A DNA stretch of 64,000 nt from Watersipora subatra (taxonomy: Eukaryota; Bryozoa; Gymnolaemata; Cheilostomatida; Watersiporidae). Shown in pieces: positions 36,073 through 46,518 of this stretch. The first letter of the stretch is position 1; each line of letters starts with the position of its first letter. Made by a program: the position numbers and the translations under genes. The notes beneath the pieces were generated by a model. The model had not been told where the DNA came from, searched no databases, and saw only the letters and a program-made list of their open reading frames with translations. Location of the stretch: assembly GCF_963576615.1 (NCBI RefSeq), contig NC_088716.1:60032228-60096227 (forward strand), read 5' to 3'.

Positions 36073-36480
36073 CTAACTAGCCGTTGCTGAAATTACTTCC
36101 AACTCAACATGATCACCTCCAAAGTCTGCAGAAGCTATGAAATTCTTTTTAAAAACTGTTGTCAGGGGCACACTGGTGGGCTGTAGCTGCCTGTTTTGCA
36201 CTATCAAAAGTGCTGTTTTTATGCATAAATGGGCACTTGAGCTAGCATCGATTAATATTGGAATTAGGAAGTTCAACTGATGTTCGGCTACCGGTTAAAT
36301 TTGTGTATTAGTTATAAAACTTGGGTTTAAGCTCATGACTAGATGTTTTTTGATTCAGCTTCCACTTATAACATAGTCTAAAATTACTGCCTTGCCTGCA
36401 ACTACTGCTACTCATGCACCAAATGCAGGAGAAATTTATTTCCAGCATTCTTTGTTGTTTCCTAATCTTAACCTTTACAA
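36073..36480 (-). pseudogene. Degenerate Gypsy nucleocapsid-protease fragment
   Basis: The minus-strand frame at 36276-36073 reads LIPILIDASSSAHLCIKTAL and later QLQPTSVPLTTVFKKNF, resembling the LIDTGSS...FI retropepsin region with Thr replaced by Ala and Gly by Ser. Just upstream (about 36440-36370) is a cysteine-rich CIWCMSSSSCRQGSNFRLC, like a degraded zinc knuckle. The order (knuckle then protease) fits a Gypsy element. No other domain is present. Confidence 0.4.
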
Positions 36481-36591
36481 TAGGCCGAATTGCAAAAAAA
36501 TACATTTTTGTATTCATGTGGTTATGTTTCTTAATGTTTCTCTATTTGTTTATATGATATCACATAGCATATCAAAGAAGAAATACTAAAG

Positions 36592-36810
36592 TGTTGGTTA
36601 CATAATAGTTTTTTATGTATGTGTCCGGACTTTTTGTTGTCTGCCTTTTTCCTTTGTCTTTGTGCGCTTTGTCTAGTTGCACTTTTGGACCTTACATTTT
36701 GTGTGATTTTTTTTCAATTGTTGCATAAATGATATATCGCTTTTTTGCCAGCTACAGCCAAGTTGGTTCAGTTTGAGTAATAAACCAGGCATTTCCAGCT
36801 AGCAACTTCA
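36592..36810 (+). mobile_element. Probable 5' LTR of a Copia element
   Basis: The stretch from TGTTGGTTACAT to AGCAACTTCA has TG...CA ends and is followed directly by a Copia-type primer-binding site and a gag remnant. It has an AATAAA at about 36780. No second copy exists in the window, so the left boundary is a guess. Confidence 0.4.
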
Positions 36811-36813
36811 GCA

Positions 36814-36827
36814 GGTTATGAGCCTAG
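36814..36827 (+). promoter_or_regulatory. Copia-type internal-tRNA primer-binding site
   Basis: GGTTATGAGCCTAG resembles the GGTTATGGGCCCAG site of Drosophila copia, which pairs with the middle of initiator Met tRNA rather than its 3' end. The position, between the LTR end and gag, supports the reading. Confidence 0.5.
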
Positions 36828-36867
36828 CTGCACTTTTATTGCGTTTAAAAAACTAAACTGCCTAAAT

Positions 36868-37740
36868 CATGGATAATAATAGCTGGAAAATCGAGAAATT
36901 GAAGGCTGGCAATTATTCTGAATGGAAATTTAAACTAAAACATCTTCTCGTCCCAAAGGAACTATTTGAGTATGTAGGCTGATCAACAATGCTAGCAGAT
37001 GACGCAAATGCTGCTGCTAAAGTTGAATACCGTAAGAAGGCAAACGCGGCTTTTTTCACATTGTGTTATTTGTGAGCAACAGCCTGTTATATTGTATAAC
37101 TGAAACAGAAGACCCAAAAACTGTCTGGCTTAAATTGAGAACTCATTTTGAGCATGACAGGCTTGCTAGTAAACTATATCTGATGAAGAGATATTTCAGA
37201 ACTATCATGAAAGGGGCACACTTATTGAACAACATATGAAATACATGAAGAACATAATGGACAAGCTGGCAGCCATAGCTGCGCTAGTAGCTAAAGAGGA
37301 CCAGGTGGCAGCACTACTGGTCAGCCTACCCAACAGCGACTCAACCCTGGTAACTGCTCTTGACCTGCGGTCGGACACATTAGTGCTTGAAATCGTACAG
37401 CAGGCTTTGCTCAGCGAAGAGCAGAAATGAATAGAACATGACAAAACTAGCAGCAGCAAACTATCTAATACTTTGGAAGCTGCACATGCAGCACAGAAAT
37501 CGGAGAGGAAATGCTATCGCTGTGGCAAAATCGGCCATAATTTACAACACTGCAAAAAATAAGCATGCACAACGCAGTGCTCACCAAACCAATGACAGTA
37601 ATACGGAGGAGCTTGCATTCGCTACTCTCGATAAGATATCGACAACTCCTGACAAATGGTTGATCAGCTATGGTAGTTTCTCGACTCATGTTGTTATAAG
37701 TAAAACTCACAAGTTATGTTAGCAGAAATTACCAAATATG
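36868..37740 (+). pseudogene. Copia gag-protease fragment
   Basis: An ATG at 36868 opens MDNNSWKIEKLKAGNYSEWK, the start of a Copia gag (UBN2-type). A TGA follows at about 36979, and a further frame (37236-37430) carries KLAAIAALVAKEDQVAALLV and LPNSDSTLVTAL. A zinc knuckle CYRCGKIGHNLQHCKK lies near 37510-37557, then a degraded protease start (DKWLISYGSFSTHV where DSGAS.H is usual). The rest of pol is absent. It is broken by stops and frame changes. Confidence 0.75.
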
Positions 37741-38141
37741 TCACTCTGTTACTTCAAACTCATCAGATAGTTTATGAGTTGGTAATATATTCTATTTTGC
37801 GAGAATATAAGGAGGGTAATAACTGAACACTGCACAGTGATTATAGTGAGCTAATATAAGTCCTGTAGTCAGGTATCTGTACAAGCAAAGTAAAAAAGGC
37901 ATTCGCAAAGTTTAGTAAACTAAGAAGTATTAAATTTACCATAGACATTTAAATATTGCTGATGAGCCACCATGATGAACAGACTTTATGAACAATCTTC
38001 AAAGGATGATAACCTTAAAACTCTTGTACAAGTAGGGATTTAGTTAGGAATAAAACTATACAAGTACAGAATCAGCTAGGAGTAAAAGTGTACTTTTGCG
38101 TAATCAGCCAGATTGGTATAAGTGTACAAGCACACAATTCG
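37741..38141. other. Presumed 3' UTR/downstream flank of the Ig receptor gene
   Basis: No coding features. On the minus strand this follows the receptor stop codon (38142-38144). I see no AATAAA within the first 400 bp on that strand, so the transcript end is not placed. Confidence 0.4.
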
Positions 38142-38314
38142 TTAGGAGAGAAAGTGCACTTTTGCATCATCAGCTACAGGGGTCAAATGGTTATCACCTC
38201 CCCTTTTACTTTCACCTTCTCCACGACACTTTAGGACGACCAGGACAACTATGATGAGTATGATTACAATGGGAATGATAACTGCTATAGCTATCACCCA
38301 TGGTTTAGTCTTTC
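38142..38314 (-). CDS. Ig receptor, last exon: transmembrane helix and short tail
   Basis: After the acceptor TTGTTGTAG the exon encodes KTKPW, then a 23-residue hydrophobic helix (WVIAIAVIIPIVI through VVLVVL), a KCR stop-transfer and a tail of about 29 residues ending DDAKVHFLS, stop TAA at 38142-38144. It opens in phase 1, matching the donor of the 39728-39916 exon (Gly codon rebuilt across the intron). The tail has no ITIM, ITAM or kinase motif; it would act as a plain anchor or signal through partners. A partial copy lies at 58393-58481. The gene as a whole is a type I membrane protein with two Ig domains. Confidence 0.8.
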
Positions 38315-39207
38315 CTACAACAATAGACAACAGATAACACTTCAATTCATCACATTCACATCATCTCAGTTATGGATTTGAAGGATTCTGCTTTTTAAAA
38401 ACATGTCAAATCACTTCATGCTGTAGTTGAATTGTACTAGCTCTATGAGAAAGTACAGAAACCGTACATTAGGTCCTTAATGAGCTGATTATAGGATGGC
38501 AAACGGTGTAAAAATATAACTTTTAATGTCATTGTAACAAGGATTAGCGAAAAGGGATGCTCAATGGTAGATGCGAACCAATCAGCAAGAAGAGCAGCGC
38601 CGGAAAAGCTCACTAGCAAAAAGTAGAAACAGATTGAACTTCATAAAGCCTGAATTTTATGACCGTGTGAAACACAGTCTAGACTATTTTTCAACTTTCG
38701 TATGGTATACATAAATACTTCCGACATAGCATGTGAATTCTGCCTATGCTAAACATACTCATTTCTTAGGCTGCAAGTTTACTCTTCCGACTCTAATTGT
38801 ATAACACTTCTATGCCAAATATACATCAATAATATCTTCCTGTTCAACACAGATACGATTTAATGCTTAAGTAACATATTTTAACCGCTCAACCTTTTTC
38901 TTCCTCATGCTGCATGTACACCTTTCAAGCTACAATAATTCCTGCTCCCCGTGTATACTAGCATTTAGCATCATCTCAAGTGTACAACAAGCAGCCTGTC
39001 TATAGTGTATATGTTTCAAGTAAGGCATATACATGTATATATAGTATAAAAGTCATGAGTATGCAGGGACTTGAATACACCTAGACTCAATGTACGCTGC
39101 TTAACATGTCATACTGCAACAGCGAGGAGTAAGCATGAACTGTATTATTTATAACATGAGTAGACTAGGAAATTACCATTAATGAACATTGCTTGACCTA
39201 CAAAATA

Positions 39208-39667
39208 TGAACAAGAGAGATAGTCCAGTTGGTACAACTAGAAGACACCCTGTACTAATAGTAACAAGGGTGAGAGATAGTCCAGTTGGTACAACTAATA
39301 GACACCATGTACTAATAGTAACAAGGGTGAGAGATAGTCCAGTTAGTACAACTAGTAGACACCATGTACTAATAGTAACAAAGGTGAGAGATAGTCTAGT
39401 TGGTCTCAACTAGTAGACATCATGTACTAATAGTAACAAGGGTGAGAGATAGTCCAGTTGGTACAACTAGAAGACACCATGTACTAACAGTAACAAGGGT
39501 GAGAGATAGTCCAGTTGATACAACTAGTAGACACCATGTACTAATAGTAACAAGGGTGAGAGAGAGTTCAGTTAGTACAACTAGTAGATACCATGTACTA
39601 ATAGTAACAAGGGTGAGAGATAGTCCAGTTAGTACAACTAGTAGAAACCATGTACTAATAGTCATTA
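39208..39667. repeat. 57-bp minisatellite, 8 units
   Basis: The unit begins AGAGATAGTCCAGTTGGTAC and includes ACCATGTACTAATAGTAACA. Because 57 is a multiple of three, it is open on both strands (19-residue periodic peptides), which is an artefact of period length. It lies in the last intron of the Ig receptor, 55 bp from the donor of the 39728-39916 exon. The duplicate locus has 19 units (59375-60460). Confidence 0.9.
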
Positions 39668-39727
39668 GGAACACAATAAGCTTCACTTATTGTTCACACA
39701 AAACTACATGCTCTCACTGACACCAAC

Positions 39728-39916
39728 CATTTTTCAGCTTCTCTTTTGTTGACTGCAGCATGTAAAGGCCTGTCGTTGTCTCTACTGGAGGCGTGAACTC
39801 GTACAGAATAATCCTTGTCTGAGAGATGGCCTCCTCATCTCCCAAACTCCTAAACACTCTACATTCGAGGATGGAGTCATTTTGAAAAACAGCTACAAAT
39901 AGAGGTGGTGTACTTT
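39728..39916 (-). CDS. Ig receptor exon: second half of Ig domain 2
   Basis: The exon runs from acceptor CCCTTAG to donor GTTGGT, 189 bp, phase 1 at both ends. It encodes STPPLFVAVFQNDSILECRV, then FRSLGDEEAISQTRIILYE and a juxtamembrane stretch ending STKEKLKN. The Cys of LECRV is 70 residues after the Cys of exon 41769-42008 once spliced, the distance expected for an Ig disulfide, so it is the F-strand Cys. NDS is a potential N-glycosylation site. A copy with a 12-bp deletion and a 1-bp insertion lies at 60524-60701. Confidence 0.8.
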
Positions 39917-40203
39917 CTAAGGGTCATTCTATACTGTAAACAAAGTGTGCATCGGTCAAGGTTCTTACACTAAATAAGTAGCTCACAGACTCATGAGGTA
40001 AACTTGTGTCCTTTAACTATCCTCGCTCACTATCTTAAAGCTAATACCATAAAGTTTTTTGAGAGATTTGTACCTTTCGTAGACCAGAAGACAAACACAC
40101 TCTAGCTCCACCCTAGCAATAAGCAATAAAAACAATTATTTGTATTATCAAGCCAATATTTTAGTAAAAACGTTCACAAAAGTAGTTTTATGGTTATTCA
40201 TAA

Positions 40204-40238
40204 ATCAGGGCATTAATTTTGATTATTAATGCCCTGAT
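40204..40238. repeat. Perfect 14-bp hairpin
   Basis: ATCAGGGCATTAAT and its exact reverse complement are separated by 7 nt. The duplicate at about 60988-61022 keeps the left arm but has mismatches in the right arm. Confidence 0.85.
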
Positions 40239-40401
40239 CAAAGGTACTCCCCATCAAACTCTACTATAAAACTGCAATCCAGAAGATGCAATACAGCCAA
40301 ACTCTTATTCTCCAAATGCTATCCAATAAACGTCAAAGCTCACTTTTCTCTTTAATTAATTTCACTTTATTGGAGCTTTAACACTCATTCGTCTTAATGA
40401 C

Positions 40402-40854
40402 CTTGATGACCTTAAACAAAATTTGTGTAGATTTCATCAGAATTATAATATTTTTCTAGCATTTACGATTGTTTTGTTGTTTTGGATGTTCTGAATGCCT
40501 AAGTGTTTCAAAATTAAAATTGATAAAACTTATTCGTGACTAAAATGCTCAGAATATAAATATGTGCAAAATGACATCATTAGTTGTTATCATTGAGATA
40601 CTTGATATGGGCTACTGGGTTCAAGTTGAATCGTTACATGTTTCTATTCTGTCAATTTCTCTGTAACTATAGACAACATAATTACATTTTTGCTTGCTCT
40701 GAGTGTTTTAATGCCGATTAATATTTATCGATTTTAATTTTGAAACAATCTGGCAGCATCACCTCAAACATCAAAAACAATCACAAATGAGAGAAAAATA
40801 CCGATCCGATGCTTTCTGAGAAAATTTGCTAAAATTTGTGTGCAAGTTTATCTT
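40402..40854. repeat. Foldback element, family C (copy 2)
   Basis: Inverted ends of about 120 bp; the right end finishes GCAAGTTTATCTT and is followed by TAAGC, which is the empty version of the site where foldback A copy 3 inserted at the duplicate locus. Confidence 0.8.
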
Positions 40855-41768
40855 TAAGCAAAGTCTATTTTACAGCTCAAATACTTGATTTTATTTTACA
40901 CTGTTGATAGTATTATTTAAAAAAGTTCTTTTCGGTATTATTGGGTGTTGCATTTTAGTAAGCAATTGGACTAATTCAGAAAGGTTATAAGTCACTCTAT
41001 CTATAGATGTTTATGGCATCCTTCACAATGCATGTTAATCAAAGCTTAGTAGTTTCACAGCTTACATAATTACTTCAAACTGTTTCTGGTTAGACTTAGC
41101 ACTGGTGTTTATAGAATATAGCTTCTTGCTATAAATAAAGAGTGACAGTTTTGTTGCTGCTCAAGTTGTTGTGATAAAAACCTTTAAAAACAGAATGAAA
41201 AAGGGAGAACCCAGCTGCACGGCGTCTCAAATTTTAGCAAATTAAACAAACGAGAAGTGGCATGATGTGGACTGATCACCTACAGCTTGCTTTCTGTCAC
41301 AATAAAATAGAGTTATTACCTTTGTCACTAGTTATTATTATTAACACTTTAGTGACTAGAAATATAGTCTTTTAATTATGTTTATGAATTAAAAGTGACA
41401 AACGGGAGCTGGCAAAGCTACCCTGTAACCTGAAGCTCAACGGGAAGGATCATGTTTTTTGTCACATAAGGCAGGCCACTTACAGCTCACTTATTCTGAC
41501 ATGCATGTATATCCGCAACAGAATGTAAAATATTTCATAAGCCTTGAGAAGTCTGAAGATGAATTACCCATCTCCAATACCAACATTTTACAGTTTTTTA
41601 TAGGATTTACCAAAAATAATCATTCCTTGTATTTTGTAAAATAGTCGTTCAAACCTAGCTAGTTGGGCTAATCATTGCAGCCAGGCGGAGTCAATGAACA
41701 TGGGCTATTTGTAAAAATACTAGAAAGGGAAAATAAGTAGGCGAATGTACCAGAGCCATCTGTCCTAC

Positions 41769-42008
41769 CTGTCATATTGTTGACGACAAAGCTGGCCTTA
41801 TGTGAATTGACATCGGTACTGAGGACATCAACCTCATATTCAGTAACTCCGGGTGTGTTTCCATCAAGAACAACTGATTGAAGCCTAAACTCTATTCGTT
41901 CTGGGAAAGGATATGACAGAGCCTCACAAGTGAACTTCACTCTCATCTCTTCTATGCCAAAAACAAACTTACTGCGTTTGTTGTTTATCAGAGTGGCTTG
42001 TGGGAGGC
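41769..42008 (-). CDS. Ig receptor exon: first half of Ig domain 2
   Basis: 240 bp from acceptor GATTGTAG to donor GTAGGA, phase 1 at both ends. It encodes LPQATLINNKRSKFVFGIEE, then MRVKFTCEALSYPFPERIEF with the B-strand Cys, and ends DVNSHKASFVVNNMT. The usual Trp about 12-15 residues after the Cys is replaced (IEFRL), so the domain lacks the core Trp. NMT is a glycosylation sequon. A splice to 39728-39916 restores a Glu codon. Confidence 0.8.
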
Positions 42009-42110
42009 CTACAATCGAAGATTGTTTGTGATGATAAGTACAGTATGTACATATATATCTATATCAACATATATAGATATACATATACACACATATATAT
42101 ATATATATAA

Positions 42111-42564
42111 ATAAAATTTATTCATGTAAAACCTTAGATAAAAAGCAACTTCATTACTATTAGTTTCATGTCTGTTACGCAGACAATCATCAGATAAAAT
42201 TGTTTTGGTCCAACTGAGTTATATATAAGAAAGGTGTAAATACTATAACGACTGATAGCTATGTAATTGCATTTCGTAGTGTGTATTTAGCAGAATGTCG
42301 GCATGTGGAAGCTAGCTCATTACGCTTGTTGAGTGAGCTCATTTCTGGCTTTGTGAGGATGATATACTTTTCTGATATGCACAGGTTACAACGCTTAGTG
42401 GCTGGGTCGTATGGCCTTGCGTGTTGAATGATTTTCCATTTAATCGTATACGGTGTGTTCAGGCCTTTTAGCTGCCAGATGTAGTTACTAAGCTTTGTGG
42501 CAGATTGCTTGTCCTGGTGCCTGAAAGATGATATGTGGCCGCTGAATCGTGTCTTAAAGGAATT
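42111..42564 (-). repeat. Inverted 3'-end copy (pseudo-LTR) of the Penelope-like element
   Basis: This is the reverse complement of 43714-44172, including the coding sequence of the GIY-YIG C-terminal part and the 3' UTR. Confidence 0.9.
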
Positions 42565-42654
42565 TTCAAAGGAAATTATTATTATTAAAGGAATAAAGGG
42601 TAGAAATTGACTACGTCAATTTATAGAACAAAGATAGAGCTACCTTTATAGAGT

Positions 42655-44024
42655 TTGACGTAGTCAATTTCTACCCCTCTATCTCAGCCGAACTCCTCCA
42701 ATCAGCATTAAAATTTGCATCGAACTATAATAACATTACACCTGAGGACACAGACATCATCATGCACACCAAACAATCAGTGTTATTCAACGGAAATACA
42801 ACGTGAGGCAAAAAGGGAGAAAACTCCCATTTTGACGTGACAATGGGGAGTTACGACGGAGCAGAAACATGCGAATTAATTGGTTCATTCTTACTACACG
42901 AGATCAGTAAAAAGCACAGCATCAACCTAGGACTGTATAGAGATGACGGTTTAGCAGTAACAAGATCTACACCCCACCAAGCCGAAAAACTAAAAAAAGA
43001 CCTCTGCCTTATATTCAAGAAGCACGGACTAAACATCACAGCCGAAACCAACAAAAAAGTGACACACTTCCTAGACGTCACATTCGACCTAACAACTGGG
43101 AAATACTCACCGTACAACAAACCCAATAACATCTCGTCATACATCCACACTCAATCCAACCACCCACCCTGCATTATAAAGCAGCTACCTCAAGCAATCA
43201 ACCACCGACTATCAGCAATCTCATTCGATGCTAGTGAGTTCAACCGAGCAGCACCACCGTACCAGCAGGCATTGGCAACAAGCGGATATACACACCAGCT
43301 GAAATTCACACCCCATGAAACCACTACACCAACTAAACAACACAGGCGACGAAGAAAAATCACATGGTTCAACCCACCATATAGCAGAAACGTGGCAAAT
43401 AACATCGGTCAGACATTCATCAAAATATTAAATAAATCTTTTCCGAGCAATCACCCTCTAAGAAAGTTATTTAATAGAAACAACACAAAGATTGGCTACA
43501 GCTGCATGCCTAATATCAAACAAACCATCAACAATCACAATAAGAAGCTTTTGAGCAACACCTCGACGCACCCAGCAAACAACAAAACATGCAACTGTCG
43601 AGCACCAAATGAATGCCCTCTTGAAGGAAACTGTCTTAGCAAGTCGCTCATTTACCAAGCTGTAGTCACCGCAGACGACGGTAGCAAACCTACAGAAAGT
43701 TATATTGGCCTCACAGAAAATTCCTTTAAGACACGATTCAGCGGCCACATATCATCTTTCAGGCACCAGGACAAGCAATCTGCCACAAAGCTTAGTAACT
43801 ACATCTGGCAGCTAAAAGGCCTGAACACACCGTATACGATTAAATGGAAAATCATTCAACACGCAAGGCCATACGACCCAGCCACCAAGCGTTGTAACCT
43901 GTGCATATCAGAAAAGTATATCATCCTTACAAAGCCAGAAATGAGCTCACTCAACAAGCGTAATGAGCTAGCTTCCACATGCCGACATTCTGCTAAATAC
44001 ACACTACGAAATGCAATTACATAG
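42655..44024 (+). pseudogene. Penelope-type reverse transcriptase with GIY-YIG endonuclease
   Basis: The frame begins in RT at FDVVNFYPSISAELL (first catalytic Asp), meets a TGA at 42804-42806 at a Trp position, then is open for 395 codons from 42837. Residue numbers below count from that Met. GSYDGAETCEL and the active site YRDD (34-37) complete the palm, then a thumb/linker. Next is a zinc-binding CNC...C...C cluster (252-266) and a GIY-YIG endonuclease with SYIGLTENSFKTRFSGH (288-304, catalytic Arg 300 and His 304). The N-terminal RT half is missing. In active relatives the protein copies element RNA and nicks the target. Confidence 0.9.
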
Positions 44025-44313
44025 CTATCAGTCGTTATAGTATTTACACCTTTCTTATATATAACTCAGTTGGACCAAAACAATTTTATCTGATGATTGT
44101 CTGCGTAACAGACATGAAACTAATAGTAATGAAGTTGTTTTTTATCTAAGGTTTTACATGAATAAATTTTATATTTAAGCTCTGATCACTATTTGAGCAC
44201 TATTTGGCAGCTTTAACACACTACTTTGGAATATATATATATATGTATGCATATATATATATATATATATACATGTAGATATATGTGTACAGGATACATG
44301 GATACAGGGCGGA

Positions 44314-44369
44314 TAGCGCAGTTGGCAAGGTGTCGGGACAGTGATCATTAGGTACTAGGTTCAAACCCC
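44314..44369 (+). promoter_or_regulatory. tRNA-like pol III A and B boxes at the head of LINE copy 1
   Basis: TAGCGCAGTTGG (A box) and GGTTCAAACCCC (B box) fit the consensus exactly and are 44 bp apart start to start, as in tRNA-derived SINEs. Confidence 0.75.
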
Positions 44370-44433
44370 AACAACTGCCCCCTTCTGGCAATCCTTAGAC
44401 AAGACCCTTGCTTGTATAACATCTACAACCTCT

Positions 44434-45782
44434 ATGATGAGTGCAATAACCAAAGCCATGCCGGCTCGGACGTCGCCCGATCAAACAAGATCAGGAAAAT
44501 GGGCTACTGGTTCAATACGGATGAAATGGACTCGGACTGATATCACCGACCTCATGCAGTGCTACTTTATGAGTGAGCCTCAAAGGTGGGGCTATATGGA
44601 AAGGATGCGTCAACTGTGGATAAACATGTGCCCTGAATTGCCACTAACCGCTAAGCAACTTGTAGCTCAGAGGAGTAACATATTCAAGCGGCACCTCATA
44701 TCAGAACTTGAGGTAGATGAAATTAGGGAACAGTTTACCCAAGTAACCTCAACCAACGAGGAGTGCATATCATCACACACTGTCACACATATACGATCTT
44801 GTGTTAACTCACAAGTTGAAGAAGACCTTGACCCAAGGTTGAAGGAGCTTGCGGAAAATATCATCAACAAGATGCCAGCTGCTAATGATTATGGATGCAG
44901 GGTACCACTACGGAGAGTTAGCAAGACTATACCCAAGGAGCTGTTAGAAGACATTAACTTGGCACTGGAGTCGATCTCAACTAAACCGATCAGTGAGACT
45001 AATACCTTAATCTACAGTATGGCAACCGTCGTTTTGGAGGAGATGGGTATTAATCCACTGTCAACAAAACTTCAAGCCATTCCATCTTGGCAGATGAGGC
45101 TACAAATTAAGATCAAGGATTTGCACAAGAAAGTTAGTAGGTTCAGTGAAAGATCTAACCACTGTTTGGAGCGTCCAAAAAGGGAAGCCACAATAGAAGC
45201 TCTAGAATCTGCCAAACAGCATCTAGTAGCACTCTCGGCACGACTGAAGCGGTACACCAAAAAGCGGGATAACAAGAGAATGAACAAACTGTTCATCAAT
45301 AATCCATCTAAAGTGTATTCTCAGTTCAAAGGTGAACTGGGGAGGTCAATGTCAGATCCTCCCTGATCCAGCACCTTAAAGTTCTGGAAGGAAATCTGGG
45401 AGAAAGAGACAACTCATAACACCACTGCAAATTGGCTGAAGAGGCTTAAAGAAAGTAACCAACACATTGTGGCTCAGCAAGGACTCACCATCAGCGAAGT
45501 GGACATCAAGTGCAGAGTGCAGCGTATGAAGAACTGGGCAGCACCTGGCCATGACATGATTCAAGCCTTCTGGTTGAAAAAATTGACATCACTTTACACT
45601 AGAATGGCTAAGCAGATGGAATGCCTAATAGAAGAAGGCGACCATCCGGAATGGCTGACCAAAGGACGAACTGTACCTCTGATAAAAGATCCAAAGCAGG
45701 AGCCGATTCCCAAAAACTATCGACCAATACCGTGCTTGCCCACCACCTGGAAACTGCTTTCAGGAATAGTTGCAGACAAACC
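44434..45782 (+). pseudogene. LINE ORF, N-terminal part (copy 1)
   Basis: A 310-codon frame encodes the N-terminal region: WTRTDITDLMQCYFMSEPQR, LTAKQLVAQRSNIFKRHLIS, a middle of unknown fold, and a basic helical end with MNKLFINNPSKVYSQFKGEL. It ends at a TGA (45364-45366; copy 2 has CGA there). The same frame then continues through TISEVDIKCRVQRMKNWAAP and the RT start YRPIPCLPTTWKLLSGI. Copy 1 preserves a segment near 44930-44985 that is deleted in copy 2. Confidence 0.85.
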
Positions 45783-45789
45783 AGAAGAG

Positions 45790-46163
45790 GATGGCATCTC
45801 GCTCAGTCAGCTCACTACGAAAACCTCTGTCTTCACATCTCTCAAGCGGATAGTTAGACAGATTATTCCGTAGAAGGAAAGCCGTGTTCCGTCAGCCAAT
45901 AGTCGGTGGCTGTCACTATCCTTGAGCCAGTCCTGCACGGTTCCTGGCAATCGATCAAATACCTGTTTATTGATCAGATTGGTGGTGCATCCGGTGTCTA
46001 GTAGGAACTGGATGGGCCGCCCCTCCACTTTTCCTGAGAGGAAATAGCTGGTGGAGGGCGGTCGGCTGAGGGCTTGCGCCCTAGTGGTGTCTTCCAGGAC
46101 ATTCTTCGTGAGACCTGGAAGGCTTTCTTTCCGTGATGGGGCGAGGTCAGTACCTCGGGCCAT
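45790..46163 (-). pseudogene. Gypsy G3 protease
   Basis: The frame contains SYFLSGKVEGRPIQFLLDTG with the D-T-G active site, then CTTNLINKQVFDRLPG and RLLADGTRLSFYGII. The usual continuation appears in another frame as ERDAIL just before the junction at 45786. Active relatives use it to mature Gag and Pol. Confidence 0.85.
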
Positions 46164-46518
46164 CCCATGCCCGGAGCAATTTTGCTGTTCTCGTGATTGC
46201 CTCCCTTAAGGCGGAGAAGGGGGTCAGCCCTATCGCTTTTAATGCAGGCTACCGCCTGTCCGGTCCAGTGGAGATGTTTCTCAGTGTCTGGGATGGAGGA
46301 AATTTGGGAGTCACCCTCCGGCGCTTCGGGTTACGTCCCTGCCATTCGCATGAAGAGGCGTAGGCAATATCCAGGACAGAGGGCTGTCCAGAATAATCTC
46401 ATCCAAAGACTGGTAATAATTCCGTGTCACCACAGGTCCTTCCTGTACACGAATTCTCCTTGGCCTAGTCCTTGCTGGTTGAGAACAGCCATCAGCCGTC
46501 GTATAGTCCCGCGAAATC

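Larger units (their letters stand above)
39917..41768 (-). other. Intron of the Ig receptor
   Basis: It contains a perfect 14-bp hairpin (40204-40238), a family C foldback element (40402-40854) and unique AT-rich sequence. The part from 39917 to about 41121 is duplicated at 60702-64000, interrupted there by two later insertions. Confidence 0.7.
42111..44172 (+). mobile_element. Penelope-like element with inverted terminal repeat
   Basis: The element is 5'-truncated in the reverse transcriptase. Its 3' end (43714-44172, coding end plus UTR) is repeated in inverted orientation at 42111-42564, about 455 bp at high identity. Penelope-like elements often carry such LTR-like copies in direct or inverted orientation. 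A second, short inverted repeat lies at 42599-42621 against 42655-42677, within the RT start. The element ends near an AT-rich tract on both sides. Confidence 0.85.
44305..45785 (+). mobile_element. RLE-type LINE, copy 1, 3'-truncated
   Basis: It starts with a tRNA-like head (A box 44314-44325, B box 44358-44369) after a (TA)n tract, like copy 2 at 49999. At about 45783 it stops aligning with copy 2, after the codons for LLSGIVADK, and joins the Gypsy G3 protease in antisense. It therefore lacks the RT active site and the endonuclease. Confidence 0.85.

Noticed and set aside
39189-39720. Open frames on both strands with 19-residue repeats (RDSPVxTTSRHHVLIVTRV type), also at 59356-60516
   Set aside because: They arise from a 57-bp minisatellite whose period is a multiple of three. 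Both strands are open and units with altered length break the frames, so no protein is implied.
42837-44024. UvrC-like or homing GIY-YIG host nuclease
   Set aside because: The GIY-YIG domain is fused to reverse transcriptase sequence with YRDD and a Penelope-type zinc cluster.
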